Assembly (NCBI RefSeq): GCF_028595265.1
Contig: NZ_JAQQXP010000001.1
Span: 1,302,001 to 1,366,000 of the forward strand
Source: Alteromonas gilva
Lineage (GTDB): Bacteria > Pseudomonadota > Gammaproteobacteria > Enterobacterales > Alteromonadaceae
Direction: 5' to 3'
DNA length: 64,000 nt
In this document: positions 8,123 through 16,726 of the stretch, in pieces
Numbering within the stretch: the first letter of the stretch is position 1
Layout: each line of letters begins with the position of its first letter
The notes under the pieces: generated by a model
Told to the model about the DNA's origin: nothing
What the model saw: the letters and a program-made list of their open reading frames with translations, nothing else
Database searches by the model: none
Made by a program: the position numbers and the translations under genes

Positions 8123-9421
8123 ATGCAAAGCCAAACGCAGTCTTTACTACAGCGACGTTACAATACCATGGGTAAGTACTCGCCGTTATTCTATGAACAG
8201 CCTATCCATCTTGCACGGGCTGAAGGTGTATGGATGTACGATCAACAGGGCAATCAGTTTTTAGATTGTTATAACAATGTCCCTCATGTGGGTCATTGTC
8301 ACCCTGCAATTGTCGACGCGATAAGTCGGCAAATGAGCACATTAAACATTCATACACGCTACCTGCATGAAAATATTGTTAATTACATCGAGCGGCTCAC
8401 CGCCACCTTTGACAATGGACTCAATGCCGCGATGTTAACGTGCTCAGGCAGTGAAGCTAACGAACTGGCTTTACGAATGGCCCGGTTTATCACGGGAGGG
8501 AAGGGCATTATTGTGACGGATGCGGCTTATCATGGTAATACCGAAGCCGTTGGCGAACTGGGTACCGGCTTTATGCCTGAAGCTAAACTCACCAAACGTG
8601 TGCGTTCATTTCCTATCCCGGATACCTATCGTGGACTCGAAGGAGTGCATGATGAAGCACTCAAAAGCGCCTATCTCAGTCATATTCAGGCTGCTATAGA
8701 AGGGTTTGAAGACGACGGAATGGGCCTGGCAGGCATGTTAATTTGCCCGGACTTTGCCAATGAGGGATTACTTAATATTCCCGATGACTTTTTGAAAGAA
8801 GCGGCACAGTTGGTCAGAAATGCTGGTGGGCTGATTATTTTTGATGAAGTCCAGGCGGGGTTTGGTCGCACCGGAAAACACATGTGGGCTCATCAGTGGC
8901 ACGACGTTGTACCGGACATTGTGACGCTGGGCAAGCCGATGGGCAATGGGTTTCCTTTGGCAGGCCTGGTCTCGAATTTGGATAATGTTAATGCCTTTAG
9001 TCAACATGCTATGTACTTCAACACGTTTGGTGGCACGCCTGTAGCCTGTGCAGTAGGTAATGCGGTGCTGGATGTCCTGGAGCAAGAAAACCTGCTCTCT
9101 AACGCAGTCACGACCGGTGAGTATGTGACGCGTGGTTTGCGCGCATTGCAAGATAAGTATGAATTGATCGGGGATGTGCGAAGCCTTGGCATGTTCTTCG
9201 CTGTAGAGCTGGTGCACGATCGAATTACCAAAACGCCGGCAACTACAATAGCGAAAAAGATCGTTAACTACCTGCGTAATCAAGGTGTATTGATCAGCAC
9301 GATCGGCCCGCATGACTCGGTACTGAAAATACGCCCGCCTATGCCTTTTCAACCAGAACACGGGGACCGCCTGTTGCACACATTAGAGCAGGCTTTTCAG
9401 ACTCTTATACAGGACGTTTAA
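8123..9421 (+). CDS. Class III PLP enzyme, probable amino-alcohol O-phosphate phospho-lyase
   Basis: Fold-type I PLP enzyme of aminotransferase class III. The PLP lysine is K271 in VTLGKPMGNG, the pyridine-nitrogen Asp is D241 in IIFDEVQAGFGRTG, and LTCSGSEANELALRMAR binds the phosphate. The segments NNVPHVGHCHP and KPMGNG resemble the AGXT2L1/ethanolamine-phosphate phospho-lyase branch, whose members eliminate phosphate and ammonia from O-phosphorylated amino alcohols to give an aldehyde. The adjacent APH-fold kinase supports that reading over transamination. I start at ATG 8123; the upstream GTG 8111 adds four residues. A true aminotransferase acting on an amine or beta-amino acid remains possible. 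Confidence 0.85.
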   Translation: MQSQTQSLLQRRYNTMGKYSPLFYEQPIHLARAEGVWMYDQQGNQFLDCYNNVPHVGHCHPAIVDAISRQMSTLNIHTRYLHENIVNYIERLTATFDNGLNAAMLTCSGSEANELALRMARFITGGKGIIVTDAAYHGNTEAVGELGTGFMPEAKLTKRVRSFPIPDTYRGLEGVHDEALKSAYLSHIQAAIEGFEDDGMGLAGMLICPDFANEGLLNIPDDFLKEAAQLVRNAGGLIIFDEVQAGFGRTGKHMWAHQWHDVVPDIVTLGKPMGNGFPLAGLVSNLDNVNAFSQHAMYFNTFGGTPVACAVGNAVLDVLEQENLLSNAVTTGEYVTRGLRALQDKYELIGDVRSLGMFFAVELVHDRITKTPATTIAKKIVNYLRNQGVLISTIGPHDSVLKIRPPMPFQPEHGDRLLHTLEQAFQTLIQDV

Positions 9422-9426
9422 TTATT

Positions 9427-10452
9427 ATGACCACTTCAGACGATAATCGTTTAGCGCACTTTACCACCGCGGCAAAAATGTCTTTGCCACACTGGGGCAT
9501 TAAAAATGCCACTATTGCACTCATAAAGTATCGGGAAAACGCCGTTTTCAAAGTGACAGACCCTAACGGTCAGTGTTATGCGTTGCGACTACACCGCCCT
9601 GGCTACCACGAATACGCTTCGCTGCTATCGGAACTGCAATGGATGGATGCCTTGTCTGAATATGGCATTGCCACCGCCGAAGTAGTCAGGACCACAGAAG
9701 GTGAGCTTGTCGCGAGAGTGGTTTTGCCGGCAACGGGTGAAGATATTTACGTGGATTTATTTCATTGGGTTGATGGTGAAGTGATTGGTTCAGTAGAAGA
9801 CGGCGTTGCATTGTCACTGGATAGTATCGCTACGCTTTATTACAACATTGGTGAAATCGCCGCACAGTTGCACAATCAGTCTTCAACGTGGACCCTCCCG
9901 GAAGGTTTTACCAGGCACGCCTGGGATCTTGACGGATTACTCGGCGAAGCACCGCTGTGGGGACGTTTTTGGGAGTTAGAGCTGCTCACTGAAGAACAAA
10001 AGAGTATCTTCATACAAATGCGCAATAAGGCCACTGAGCTTTTGCAGGGAATAGCAAAAACACCCGCAAATTATGGGTTAATTCATGCGGACTTTGTGCC
10101 TGAAAATTTAATGCTGGAGCAAGGCAGGTTGCGCCCGATCGACTTTGACGATGCGGGGTTTGGCTGGTACATGTTTGAACTCGCAACCGTATTGTACTTT
10201 ATTCAGGACGAGCCCTATTTTGAAGAGGCGAAGACCGCTTTATTTGAGGGGTACCGGGCGAAGCGTACTCTACCTGATGAAGAGGAAGCACTATTGCCGC
10301 TGTTTCTGGTACTGCGAAGTGTCACCTATGTAGGCTGGTTACGAAGCCGGCAGGAGACACAAACGGCAAAAGAACTGGCGGGAGATTTGATAGCTCGCGC
10401 GCTACGTCAGTCCGAACAGTTTTTCACATGGTTCGACATCGTTAAATCATAG
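9427..10452 (+). CDS. APH-fold small-molecule kinase, probable amino-alcohol kinase
   Basis: A 341-residue aminoglycoside-phosphotransferase-family kinase. The catalytic loop is IHADFVPEN with D222 as base and N227 as metal ligand, and IDFDDAGFG (D239) is the DFG equivalent. The N-lobe carries the nucleotide-binding FKVTDPNGQCYALRLHRP. It starts 6 bp after the phospho-lyase stop, so the two are almost certainly co-transcribed. Kinases of this fold paired with class III phospho-lyases include hydroxylysine kinase and aminopropanol kinase. It would phosphorylate the hydroxyl of a 2-amino-1-aryl-ethanol (or another amino alcohol) before elimination. Antibiotic phosphorylation is unlikely in this context. 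Confidence 0.82.
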   Translation: MTTSDDNRLAHFTTAAKMSLPHWGIKNATIALIKYRENAVFKVTDPNGQCYALRLHRPGYHEYASLLSELQWMDALSEYGIATAEVVRTTEGELVARVVLPATGEDIYVDLFHWVDGEVIGSVEDGVALSLDSIATLYYNIGEIAAQLHNQSSTWTLPEGFTRHAWDLDGLLGEAPLWGRFWELELLTEEQKSIFIQMRNKATELLQGIAKTPANYGLIHADFVPENLMLEQGRLRPIDFDDAGFGWYMFELATVLYFIQDEPYFEEAKTALFEGYRAKRTLPDEEEALLPLFLVLRSVTYVGWLRSRQETQTAKELAGDLIARALRQSEQFFTWFDIVKS

Positions 10453-10663
10453 TGAGCGTGCAGACGCTGAGCCAACGTTGTACAAGATGGTAACGAAGGT
10501 TTGTTTATAATTGGCATCGTCGATGGATAAGCAGGCTCGCAACGTAATAAACCTATTCACGCCCTTTCAGTCGCAAACGAATTTAATGCTGTGTACTTAT
10601 TGGGCGTCGTTTTGCCCGCCCAGTTGTTATTTCTAATGGCGAATATCGAGCCAGCGAGATGTA

Positions 10664-10906
10664 CTACTTAAGTCGCGCATTTACGCTTTGAAAACGAAAG
10701 CCGCCGACTATTAGCACCACAGCCCCCAGCGCTACCAAAACCCACGCAATAGCAATGTAGGTGTTAATAGACGAGAAAAACTGAAACAGCACCGCTGCTG
10801 CACCAAGTAGCGATAAGCCTGTCCGGATATAGGCTAAAAACGTGCGTTCATTAGCGAGGCGAGTGCGCTCAAGCGCCAGCTTGTCGCGTATGTCGGTGTC
10901 GGTCAT
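10664..10906 (-). CDS. DUF202 (YidH-like) small inner-membrane protein
   Basis: An 80-residue protein with the DUF202 signature LALERTRLANERTFLAYIRTGLSLLG followed by two hydrophobic helices, LLGAAAVLFQFF and IAIAWVLVALGAVVLIVGG, and a basic tail. Members sit in the cytoplasmic membrane; the function is unknown. It stands alone, with about 200 bp of noncoding DNA on its 3' side and a long gap upstream. Confidence 0.85.
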   Translation of the reverse strand: MTDTDIRDKLALERTRLANERTFLAYIRTGLSLLGAAAVLFQFFSSINTYIAIAWVLVALGAVVLIVGGFRFQSVNARLK

Positions 10907-11431
10907 ACGTGTTTCCTGTAACAGTGGATAGCATTATTAGTGTAACTACAGACACTCCTGTCGCCAACAGAATGCTTATTGACAGTGCGTTGAGATGATT
11001 GACTTGCTGTATTGCCTAAATTTACGCGTCTCTTACTCATGTTGTAAAGTCCTATAATAATATAAATGTCGATTTGAGCCGAGTTAGGATTGCTCCTTCT
11101 ATTTTAAATTTAAATCAATGGTTTGGATTTCATCGAGTGATTATTTTAATTCTAACTTGTAAAAAATAACCGCAAAATTGTTAAATAAAGATCAAAATAA
11201 AGCATATAAAATGATAATAAATCATTTATAGTTAGTATTAGTCCGTTAAATTCCTAGTGAGTAGCCAGGTAGTTATCTGGCGAAGATAGTGTGAGTCATT
11301 TTCGTTCAGTGAGGTTTAGGAGCTCGCCAAATATGGCGTGAGAGTAGTGTTAGCGGCTTTATAAGGAGAGGCTTTTCATTGTATTGAGTCGTCGTGACGG
11401 CCTCTTTATTAACACTGTTATGGAGATGACA
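10907..11431 (+). other. Long AT-rich intergenic region and leader before the pectate lyase gene
   Basis: There is no coding frame in 525 bp. The first half is AT-rich. The second half carries several small inverted repeats: GCCAG/CTGGC around 11264-11281, CGCCA/TGGCG around 11325-11337, and AGAGGC (11366-11371) with GCCTCT (11399-11404) just before the ribosome-binding site. They suggest a structured 5' leader of the lyase mRNA. I do not recognise a known riboswitch class. Confidence 0.3.
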
Positions 11432-12610
11432 ATGAAAAAATTGATCTATGTTTTACTGCTGTTGGTTTATACCACTGGTAGTTACGCGGCTCTCTCATCA
11501 GGGCGTTACGTTATTGTATCAAAGCTGAATGGCAACGCTCTGGATGTGGAAGATTTTAGTACTGAAGGTGGCGCTAATGTTATGACCTGGCTTACGCTGG
11601 GCAACAGTAATCAACAATTCGACGTGACTGAGCTAGGTGATGGAACCTATTCCATCCGGGCTGTGCACAGCGGTATGTCACTGGATGTCTGGGAGTGGAA
11701 CACCGCGGATGGCGCCGAAGTCCGGCAGTGGAGCTATTCAGGCGCCGACAATCAGCGATGGTGGATTGAGGAGCGTGGCGCTGGATATTTTTCAATTATT
11801 TCTAAGCTGAGCAACCGCGCTATTGATATATGGGAAATGAGCATGTATGCAGGTGCCGATGCCCGTTTGTTTAGCTACTGGGGAGGCGATGGCCAGCTCT
11901 GGACGTTTCAACGGGTGGGCAGTTCAGCTGAATGCTATGCCGGGGCTACTTTAACCCATCGCTTTGTCGATTGTGGCGGCAAAACTATCGGTTTGAGCTG
12001 CAATGGGGATAGTGAATCCCAGTCACCTGTATTAACGTTACATAATTCGTCGGTGCGCAATGTGAGGATCGCCGCAAATGGCGGGGCTGACGGTATCCAC
12101 TGTACAGCAGGTAATTGCACCATGGCTGATGTCACCTGGGAAGATATCTGTGAAGATGCGGCGACGAATAAGTCTGAAGGCGGCACCATGACTATTGCCG
12201 GCGGCTCGGCCTATAACAGTAACGGCGGGTATGGTGGTAATCCGGATAAAATTTTTCAGCATAATTCTAAAAACAGCACTACCATTATTTCTGGTGGTTT
12301 TACCGCCTACGGCCAAAACGGTAAATTGTGGCGCTCGTGTGGCAACTGTTCTAACAATGGTGGTCCCCGTAATGCACTAATCTATGACGTGACAATTAGC
12401 GGTAGCATTGGCTCTGTAGCCGGAGTGAACAGTAATTTTGGCGACAAAGCAACAATCCGCAATTTGCGCATTCAGGGGTATTCTCCAGGCAGTCCTAAAG
12501 TGTGCGAAGAATATCTGGGTGTGCAAAGTGGCCAGTCCTCAACCAAATGGGGAGAGTTCTGGAATTCTGCCTATTGTGATGTTTCACCTGCAGATGTCTC
12601 CGGTTTTTAG
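11432..12610 (+). CDS. Secreted pectate lyase, CBM13 (ricin-type lectin) plus PL3 domain
   Basis: A two-domain exported enzyme that should cleave polygalacturonate by calcium-dependent beta-elimination. Residues 1-19 (MKKLIYVLLLLVYTTGSYA) are a signal peptide. About residues 20-165 form a ricin-type trefoil with the three QxW-like repeats NQQF, NQRW and GQLW. The rest is polysaccharide lyase family 3: VTWEDICEDAATNKSEGGTM, AGGSAYNSNGG, KIFQHNSK and KLWRSCGNCSNNGG are the family signatures with paired cysteines. ATG 11432 is preceded by GGAG; an upstream in-frame TTG would put ten polar residues before the signal peptide. The lectin part probably binds plant or algal galactan or pectin. No other pectin genes are nearby. 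Confidence 0.9.
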   Translation: MKKLIYVLLLLVYTTGSYAALSSGRYVIVSKLNGNALDVEDFSTEGGANVMTWLTLGNSNQQFDVTELGDGTYSIRAVHSGMSLDVWEWNTADGAEVRQWSYSGADNQRWWIEERGAGYFSIISKLSNRAIDIWEMSMYAGADARLFSYWGGDGQLWTFQRVGSSAECYAGATLTHRFVDCGGKTIGLSCNGDSESQSPVLTLHNSSVRNVRIAANGGADGIHCTAGNCTMADVTWEDICEDAATNKSEGGTMTIAGGSAYNSNGGYGGNPDKIFQHNSKNSTTIISGGFTAYGQNGKLWRSCGNCSNNGGPRNALIYDVTISGSIGSVAGVNSNFGDKATIRNLRIQGYSPGSPKVCEEYLGVQSGQSSTKWGEFWNSAYCDVSPADVSGF

Positions 12611-12620
12611 TATCAGCTTT

Positions 12621-12644
12621 ATCGCCGCGCCATCGCGCGGCGAT
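12621..12644 (+). terminator. Hairpin after the pectate lyase gene
   Basis: ATCGCCGCG (12621-12629) pairs perfectly with CGCGGCGAT (12636-12644) across a 6-nt loop, 11 bp after the stop codon. The following ATTTCT is only weakly U-rich. Confidence 0.6.
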
Positions 12645-12735
12645 ATTTCTGCCTGCAGATCCGCACAAAGAGCAATCGTTACAACGTGACTGACATTAAT
12701 GTTACTTACCTTGCAAAAGGATAAACACATAGCCG

Positions 12736-12763
12736 TTGACTTTTTTCGGCAGACAATTAATAC
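12736..12763 (+). promoter_or_regulatory. Sigma70-like promoter in the intergenic region
   Basis: TTGACT (12736-12741) and TAATAC (12758-12763) are separated by 16 bp. There is no gene for 200 bp downstream and a strong terminator at 12900, so the promoter may drive a short noncoding transcript or the leader of the NTF2-like gene. Confidence 0.4.
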
Positions 12764-12769
12764 TCTGGA

Positions 12770-12924
12770 CACAATTAAACGCACACACATTAATGATGTT
12801 TAACCTCCCGGCACCCAAAGCATTGCTAGTTAATATTATTACTCTCGTTATTCTTAGGAATGGGCGGGAATGTTAGTGCGTTATTAAAAGAATCACTCAA
12901 ACCCGCCGCCAAGGCGGGTTTTTT
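12770..12924 (+). ncRNA. Candidate small RNA or terminated leader
   Basis: Defined only by a promoter-like element upstream and an intrinsic terminator at its end, giving a predicted transcript of about 155 nt without a convincing reading frame. It lies between the pectate lyase gene and the NTF2-like gene. It could instead be an attenuated leader of the next gene. Confidence 0.22.
12900..12924 (+). terminator. Strong intrinsic terminator
   Basis: AACCCGCC (12900-12907) and GGCGGGTT (12913-12920) enclose a GCCAA loop and run into TTTTTT at 12919-12924. It is placed 40 bp before the next start codon, not directly after a gene. Confidence 0.75.
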
Positions 12925-12964
12925 ATTGGCTTGTCCTGGTGGTAATAAATAAGAGACGACAGCC

Positions 12965-13357
12965 ATGAACAACTCAATATCTTATGTCTTAAAACGCATC
13001 CATGACGCGGTTAACAGTGACGATCTGAACACACTCTCCGATTGTTACGGCGACCAGGCTAACGTGGTTGCCACCCCCTTAGCCGGCGCTGCTCAGCACG
13101 ATTGCGTTAGCGCCTTACAGCATTTCCAGCAACGCTTTATGCCTGAGCAACTGGTAACCACCGGCGATGAAGTTGTTATTGAAGCCGGTGATGTAGCGTT
13201 AGTTATTGCCAAGTTGTACCTGGTGCCCAAAAATGCACCAAACGCTTTACCCATTGAGAGTAAACGAGCTGTGTATGTTATGCAGAAACAAGCCGATAAT
13301 GAATGGCGCTGTATTATCGATAACTTTTTTGGTACCGATTTGCTGGACTTTGCCTAG
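12965..13357 (+). CDS. NTF2-like/SnoaL-type protein
   Basis: A 130-residue protein with the pattern of the NTF2-like cone fold: an N-terminal helix (ISYVLKRIHDAVNSDDLNTLSDCYGDQANVV), a middle helix around LQHFQQRF, and three C-terminal strands ending WRCIIDNFFG. Members of this superfamily include ketosteroid-isomerase-like enzymes and stress proteins of unknown role; no specific catalytic set can be named here. It follows a terminator and probably has its own promoter. The function is not assigned. Confidence 0.7.
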   Translation: MNNSISYVLKRIHDAVNSDDLNTLSDCYGDQANVVATPLAGAAQHDCVSALQHFQQRFMPEQLVTTGDEVVIEAGDVALVIAKLYLVPKNAPNALPIESKRAVYVMQKQADNEWRCIIDNFFGTDLLDFA

Positions 13358-13624
13358 GCAGATTTTTCAGCGGTGAGTAAAGCAAGTTGAAGGCGTGGGA
13401 AATGTCGGTATATTGATGTCAGGGCCTGTAAAAATAGTAAGCAACAGTTGCTCATCAGAGCTTTAGCAGGTATTGGTTAACACCACAATGGCTCACCAAT
13501 GCCGCGGTATAAAACCGGTCGTGTGTAAGACGTTGAGAAAAACACGACAAACTGAAACTGGCGCTAGGCAGAATGGCATGAAAACAGCTATTCTGTAGGG
13601 AGTCTGTTAGGAAATAGTGGTGAA

Positions 13625-15604
13625 ATGAGTTCACAACAACCGCGAACGGTTAAGCAAAATCTGACAATCCGCTTGTTGCGGGTATTGCGTTACAACAAGG
13701 CAAGAATTGAAAGAGCTTTGGTATTGCTACCTGAAGAGCATCGGCCGTTGTTTCATGTCTTGCCTTTTTTACTGCATGTCAATCACCCGGACTTACCTGG
13801 TTATGTAGCAGCCGAGGGCGAAGCTTGCTTTGGTCTTAACAACTATTCCCTGCGTGAAGAGGTCAGGCAGTCGATCGCGGCTGTTTTTCCAGAACAAGCA
13901 GCGCTACTTGAGGATCTTAAAGCCATCTGGCCCCGTCAACGCGCTATTGATGCGCTGGTACTGATGGGGAGCGTTGGTACCATTGCGCAATCAGATAAGT
14001 CAGACTTTGATTACTGGGTGTGTGTTGATAGCAACAAATTAACACCCACGGCAATGGCGCGGATGCAAGACAAGTTAACAGCGCTGGAGCAGTGGGCGCA
14101 AGACAGCTTCGACATCGAAGTGCATTTTTTCTTATCTGATATTGAGAAAGTGAGGGATAACGATTTTGGTGTTGCCGAGGGCGAAAGCGCAGGCTCTGCG
14201 CAAGCGGTATTTTTAAAAGCCGAATTTTATACCACAAATATTGTGGTCGCCGGTAAAGCCCCTTTTTGGTGGCTCACGCCGGATAGTACAACCGAAAAGC
14301 AGTACTATGCGTTACTCAACCAACTGGAAGCTGGCGGCTCCCCGGACCTCGACTGGTTTATGGACTTAGGCCATCTGGATAAGCTTGACGTTAACGAGTT
14401 GTTTGGCGCGGCTATCTGGCAGCTCGGCAAAGCCATGGACTCGCCGTTTAAGTCGGTATTGAAAATGGCTAAGCTCGAGGTGTTTTTGGACAATCTTGAG
14501 CGCGAACAACCTTTGTGTAATTTACTTAAGCAACGTGTTCATCATGGTGATGAAGCGCCGGGTAATGTCGCCAATATCGATCCCTATGCGCTGATGTTCG
14601 ATCAGCTTATTGCTCACTATGAATCTACCCAACAGCCGGACGTTGTCACGCTGTTACAGCAATGCTTGTACATTAAGTGTGGGTGTAAGCTTAGCCAGCC
14701 GGTCGAGGAAGGTGAGGTGAATTTTAAACGCCGCATCATCGCCGGCTACGTAAAACGCTGGGGCTGGAACCGCAGCCAGCTGCGTCACCTCGACAATGCA
14801 GACAACTGGACCTTTAGTGAGCTGGTGCAACTGAGCCGCCGCATTCATCGATTCCTGATCCAGTGTTACCGGCGGATGTCGGCGCAATTAAAAATGGACA
14901 GCCAGTCGGTAAGCAAAGAAGATATGACGGTACTGGGCCGACGCCTGGAAGCTTACTATGCGAAAAAAGAACACAAGCTTGATTTTTTGCGCATTGGTTT
15001 TGATGACAAAGTGAATTGCCCGGTGATTACCGTTAAGCAACATAAGTTAAAAAATGGTCAGCCGGTATGGGCCGCCTATTATGGCAATTTGTTGGGTAAG
15101 CAGGGTAAAGCTCAGGATAAAACCCGGGTGTACACCGCCGAGACGCCGGAAGGCTTAATGTTATGGTGTGTGTGTAATCGGGTATTAAATACTGACACTA
15201 AAGTGTTACTCGATTATGACACAGAGCCGGTTGTGGATAATGATTTAAAGTCACTGATTAAACACTTTGTGGATATTTTCCCGCCGGTGCGCGTGAATGC
15301 CGTATCCCGGCAAGACCTTCTTGAGCCAGCCTATATTAAGGCGTGTTTGGTTATTTTAAACTTTACTACAATGCGGATAAAGCCCACGGTAGAGGAGGTC
15401 ACGGTGGTCTATTCCACCTCCTGGGGGGAAACTTTCCTGGTGCCCGGTAAAGAGGCTATCGACAAACTGTGGTTTGAATTACAAGAAGTTTTTCCACGCC
15501 CGCCTTGCTATGTATTTGTGCCGGACGGTATGCAACGTAAAAGAATTTATCAGGCATTTACCGACACCACAGAGTACGAATTCGAACTGCTGAATTACTG
15601 GTAG
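13625..15604 (+). CDS. Class I adenylate cyclase-like protein, short form
   Basis: Should make cAMP from ATP in the cytoplasm. The N-terminal half matches the catalytic part of enterobacterial CyaA: the nucleotidyltransferase signature G115-S116 followed by QSDKSDFDYWVC, with D127 and D129 as metal ligands, then FDIEVHFFLSD. The length is 659 residues against about 850 in E. coli CyaA; the C-terminal half (DFLRIGFDDKVNCPVITVK and on) differs from the glucose-responsive regulatory domain as I remember it. It is a single gene ending at a hairpin shared with the convergent fructokinase. Whether it is the only cyclase of the genome cannot be told from this window. Confidence 0.82.
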   Translation: MSSQQPRTVKQNLTIRLLRVLRYNKARIERALVLLPEEHRPLFHVLPFLLHVNHPDLPGYVAAEGEACFGLNNYSLREEVRQSIAAVFPEQAALLEDLKAIWPRQRAIDALVLMGSVGTIAQSDKSDFDYWVCVDSNKLTPTAMARMQDKLTALEQWAQDSFDIEVHFFLSDIEKVRDNDFGVAEGESAGSAQAVFLKAEFYTTNIVVAGKAPFWWLTPDSTTEKQYYALLNQLEAGGSPDLDWFMDLGHLDKLDVNELFGAAIWQLGKAMDSPFKSVLKMAKLEVFLDNLEREQPLCNLLKQRVHHGDEAPGNVANIDPYALMFDQLIAHYESTQQPDVVTLLQQCLYIKCGCKLSQPVEEGEVNFKRRIIAGYVKRWGWNRSQLRHLDNADNWTFSELVQLSRRIHRFLIQCYRRMSAQLKMDSQSVSKEDMTVLGRRLEAYYAKKEHKLDFLRIGFDDKVNCPVITVKQHKLKNGQPVWAAYYGNLLGKQGKAQDKTRVYTAETPEGLMLWCVCNRVLNTDTKVLLDYDTEPVVDNDLKSLIKHFVDIFPPVRVNAVSRQDLLEPAYIKACLVILNFTTMRIKPTVEEVTVVYSTSWGETFLVPGKEAIDKLWFELQEVFPRPPCYVFVPDGMQRKRIYQAFTDTTEYEFELLNYW

Positions 15605-15630
15605 CGTGGCGGGTTTTAAAACAGGGGAAG

Positions 15631-15661
15631 CCGGCGCGCCTGCGAAAAAGAAGCGCGCCGG
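15631..15661. terminator. GC-rich hairpin between convergent genes
   Basis: CCGGCGCGC (15631-15639) pairs perfectly with GCGCGCCGG (15653-15661), between the cyclase stop and the fructokinase stop. It can serve both directions, although neither side has a long T tract. Confidence 0.6.
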
Positions 15662-15671
15662 GTGAAAACGG

Positions 15672-16634
15672 TTACTGAATATCTTTAGCCGTTGGCAACG
15701 CCTCAAATGCTCCGAAGTGAGACACCGCGTGCGCGCCGCAGGCGGTGGCAAACCGCAGTGCATTTGTCACCGCATCCTGATTGGCTAACCAGTTAGACAG
15801 TTCATCATGGTGATGGACTTGCCCCGCGAGCTGAAACAAAAAACCACCGACAAAAGCATCCCCTGCAGCGGTGGTATCGACCGCTTTTACGGCGGCAGGG
15901 TGAGTGTAAGTGCCGTTTGTGGTGTTAGTGTAAAACGTGATGGGTTCGGCGCCGTTGGTGATCAGCACCAGTGATACGCCCTGTTTTAGCCACTGTGCAA
16001 TTTTGTTGGGCGTTTCGGCTTCGCCATAAAGCTCAATCAGTTCTTCTTTGCTGGCTTTAATGATGTCTACCTGTCCGGCAAGATCAGCGATTGTTGTAGG
16101 CGCCAGAGACGAGTCATCCCAAAATGCAGGGCGCAGATTAATGTCGAGAGTTAAAATACTGCCCGCTGATTTAAACTTTGCAATGGCCTCAGCAGTGACA
16201 GTGCGTAGCCTGGGGATGCACACCGAGCCAGAGCAAAAGCTAACAATACGGGGAGTGTCAAAGAGCGCTGGCACTAAGTCACCGGGGTGTAAATCGGTAT
16301 GCGCCGCGTTGTCGATATAAAAGTCAAAGGAGCGTTCGCCATCAGCGTCTAAACCCACGAAAGCCAGTGCGGTTTTCCCGGCGTCGGAGTAAGTGGTAAA
16401 GGTGGTTGTTACGCCCAGATCCGCGAGTGTTTTCATCAGGTAATGGCCAAACTGATCATTGCCTAATTTACCCAGTAGGGCACTGTTACCGCCTAGCTTG
16501 GCGACTGCAACGGCTACATTGGCGGGCGCACCGCCGGCAAATTTGCGAAAGCTTTCATTGCTATCATCAATGCCCGGCTGGCCTTTATTCGACAGCATGT
16601 CGATTAACGCCTCACCCATACATAATACTTGCAT
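15672..16634 (-). CDS. Fructokinase, PfkB/ribokinase family
   Basis: Sugar kinase expected to phosphorylate fructose with ATP. The N-terminal family signature is FAGGAPANVAVAVAKLGG (GG motif), sugar-contact residues lie in the following strand region, and the C-terminal anion hole with catalytic Asp is DTTAAGDAFVGGFLF. The length of 320 residues is normal. Bacterial fructokinases share the MGEALIDM start seen here. A ROK-type regulator is encoded just upstream on the same strand, and the pair probably forms a small sugar regulon. 2-Keto-3-deoxygluconate kinase is the main alternative inside the family. Confidence 0.85.
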   Translation of the reverse strand: MQVLCMGEALIDMLSNKGQPGIDDSNESFRKFAGGAPANVAVAVAKLGGNSALLGKLGNDQFGHYLMKTLADLGVTTTFTTYSDAGKTALAFVGLDADGERSFDFYIDNAAHTDLHPGDLVPALFDTPRIVSFCSGSVCIPRLRTVTAEAIAKFKSAGSILTLDINLRPAFWDDSSLAPTTIADLAGQVDIIKASKEELIELYGEAETPNKIAQWLKQGVSLVLITNGAEPITFYTNTTNGTYTHPAAVKAVDTTAAGDAFVGGFLFQLAGQVHHHDELSNWLANQDAVTNALRFATACGAHAVSHFGAFEALPTAKDIQ

Positions 16635-16658
16635 TATTTAATCTCCAATGTCGTTCAG

Positions 16659-16670
16659 CCGGTTAACCGG
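16659..16670. promoter_or_regulatory. Perfect palindrome upstream of fructokinase
   Basis: CCGGTTAACCGG is a perfect 12-bp inverted repeat 25 bp before the fructokinase start (minus strand). It could be an operator for the neighbouring ROK regulator. There is no second copy to support this. Confidence 0.3.
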
Positions 16671-16726
16671 TAGCAATGTGTGTACGAATAGCTCAATACG
16701 AGTTTAATACGCCAACCGATACCCTA

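Noticed and set aside
9427..10452. Aminoglycoside-resistance phosphotransferase
   Set aside because: Only the general kinase fold is shared; the tight pairing with a phospho-lyase-type gene points to catabolism.
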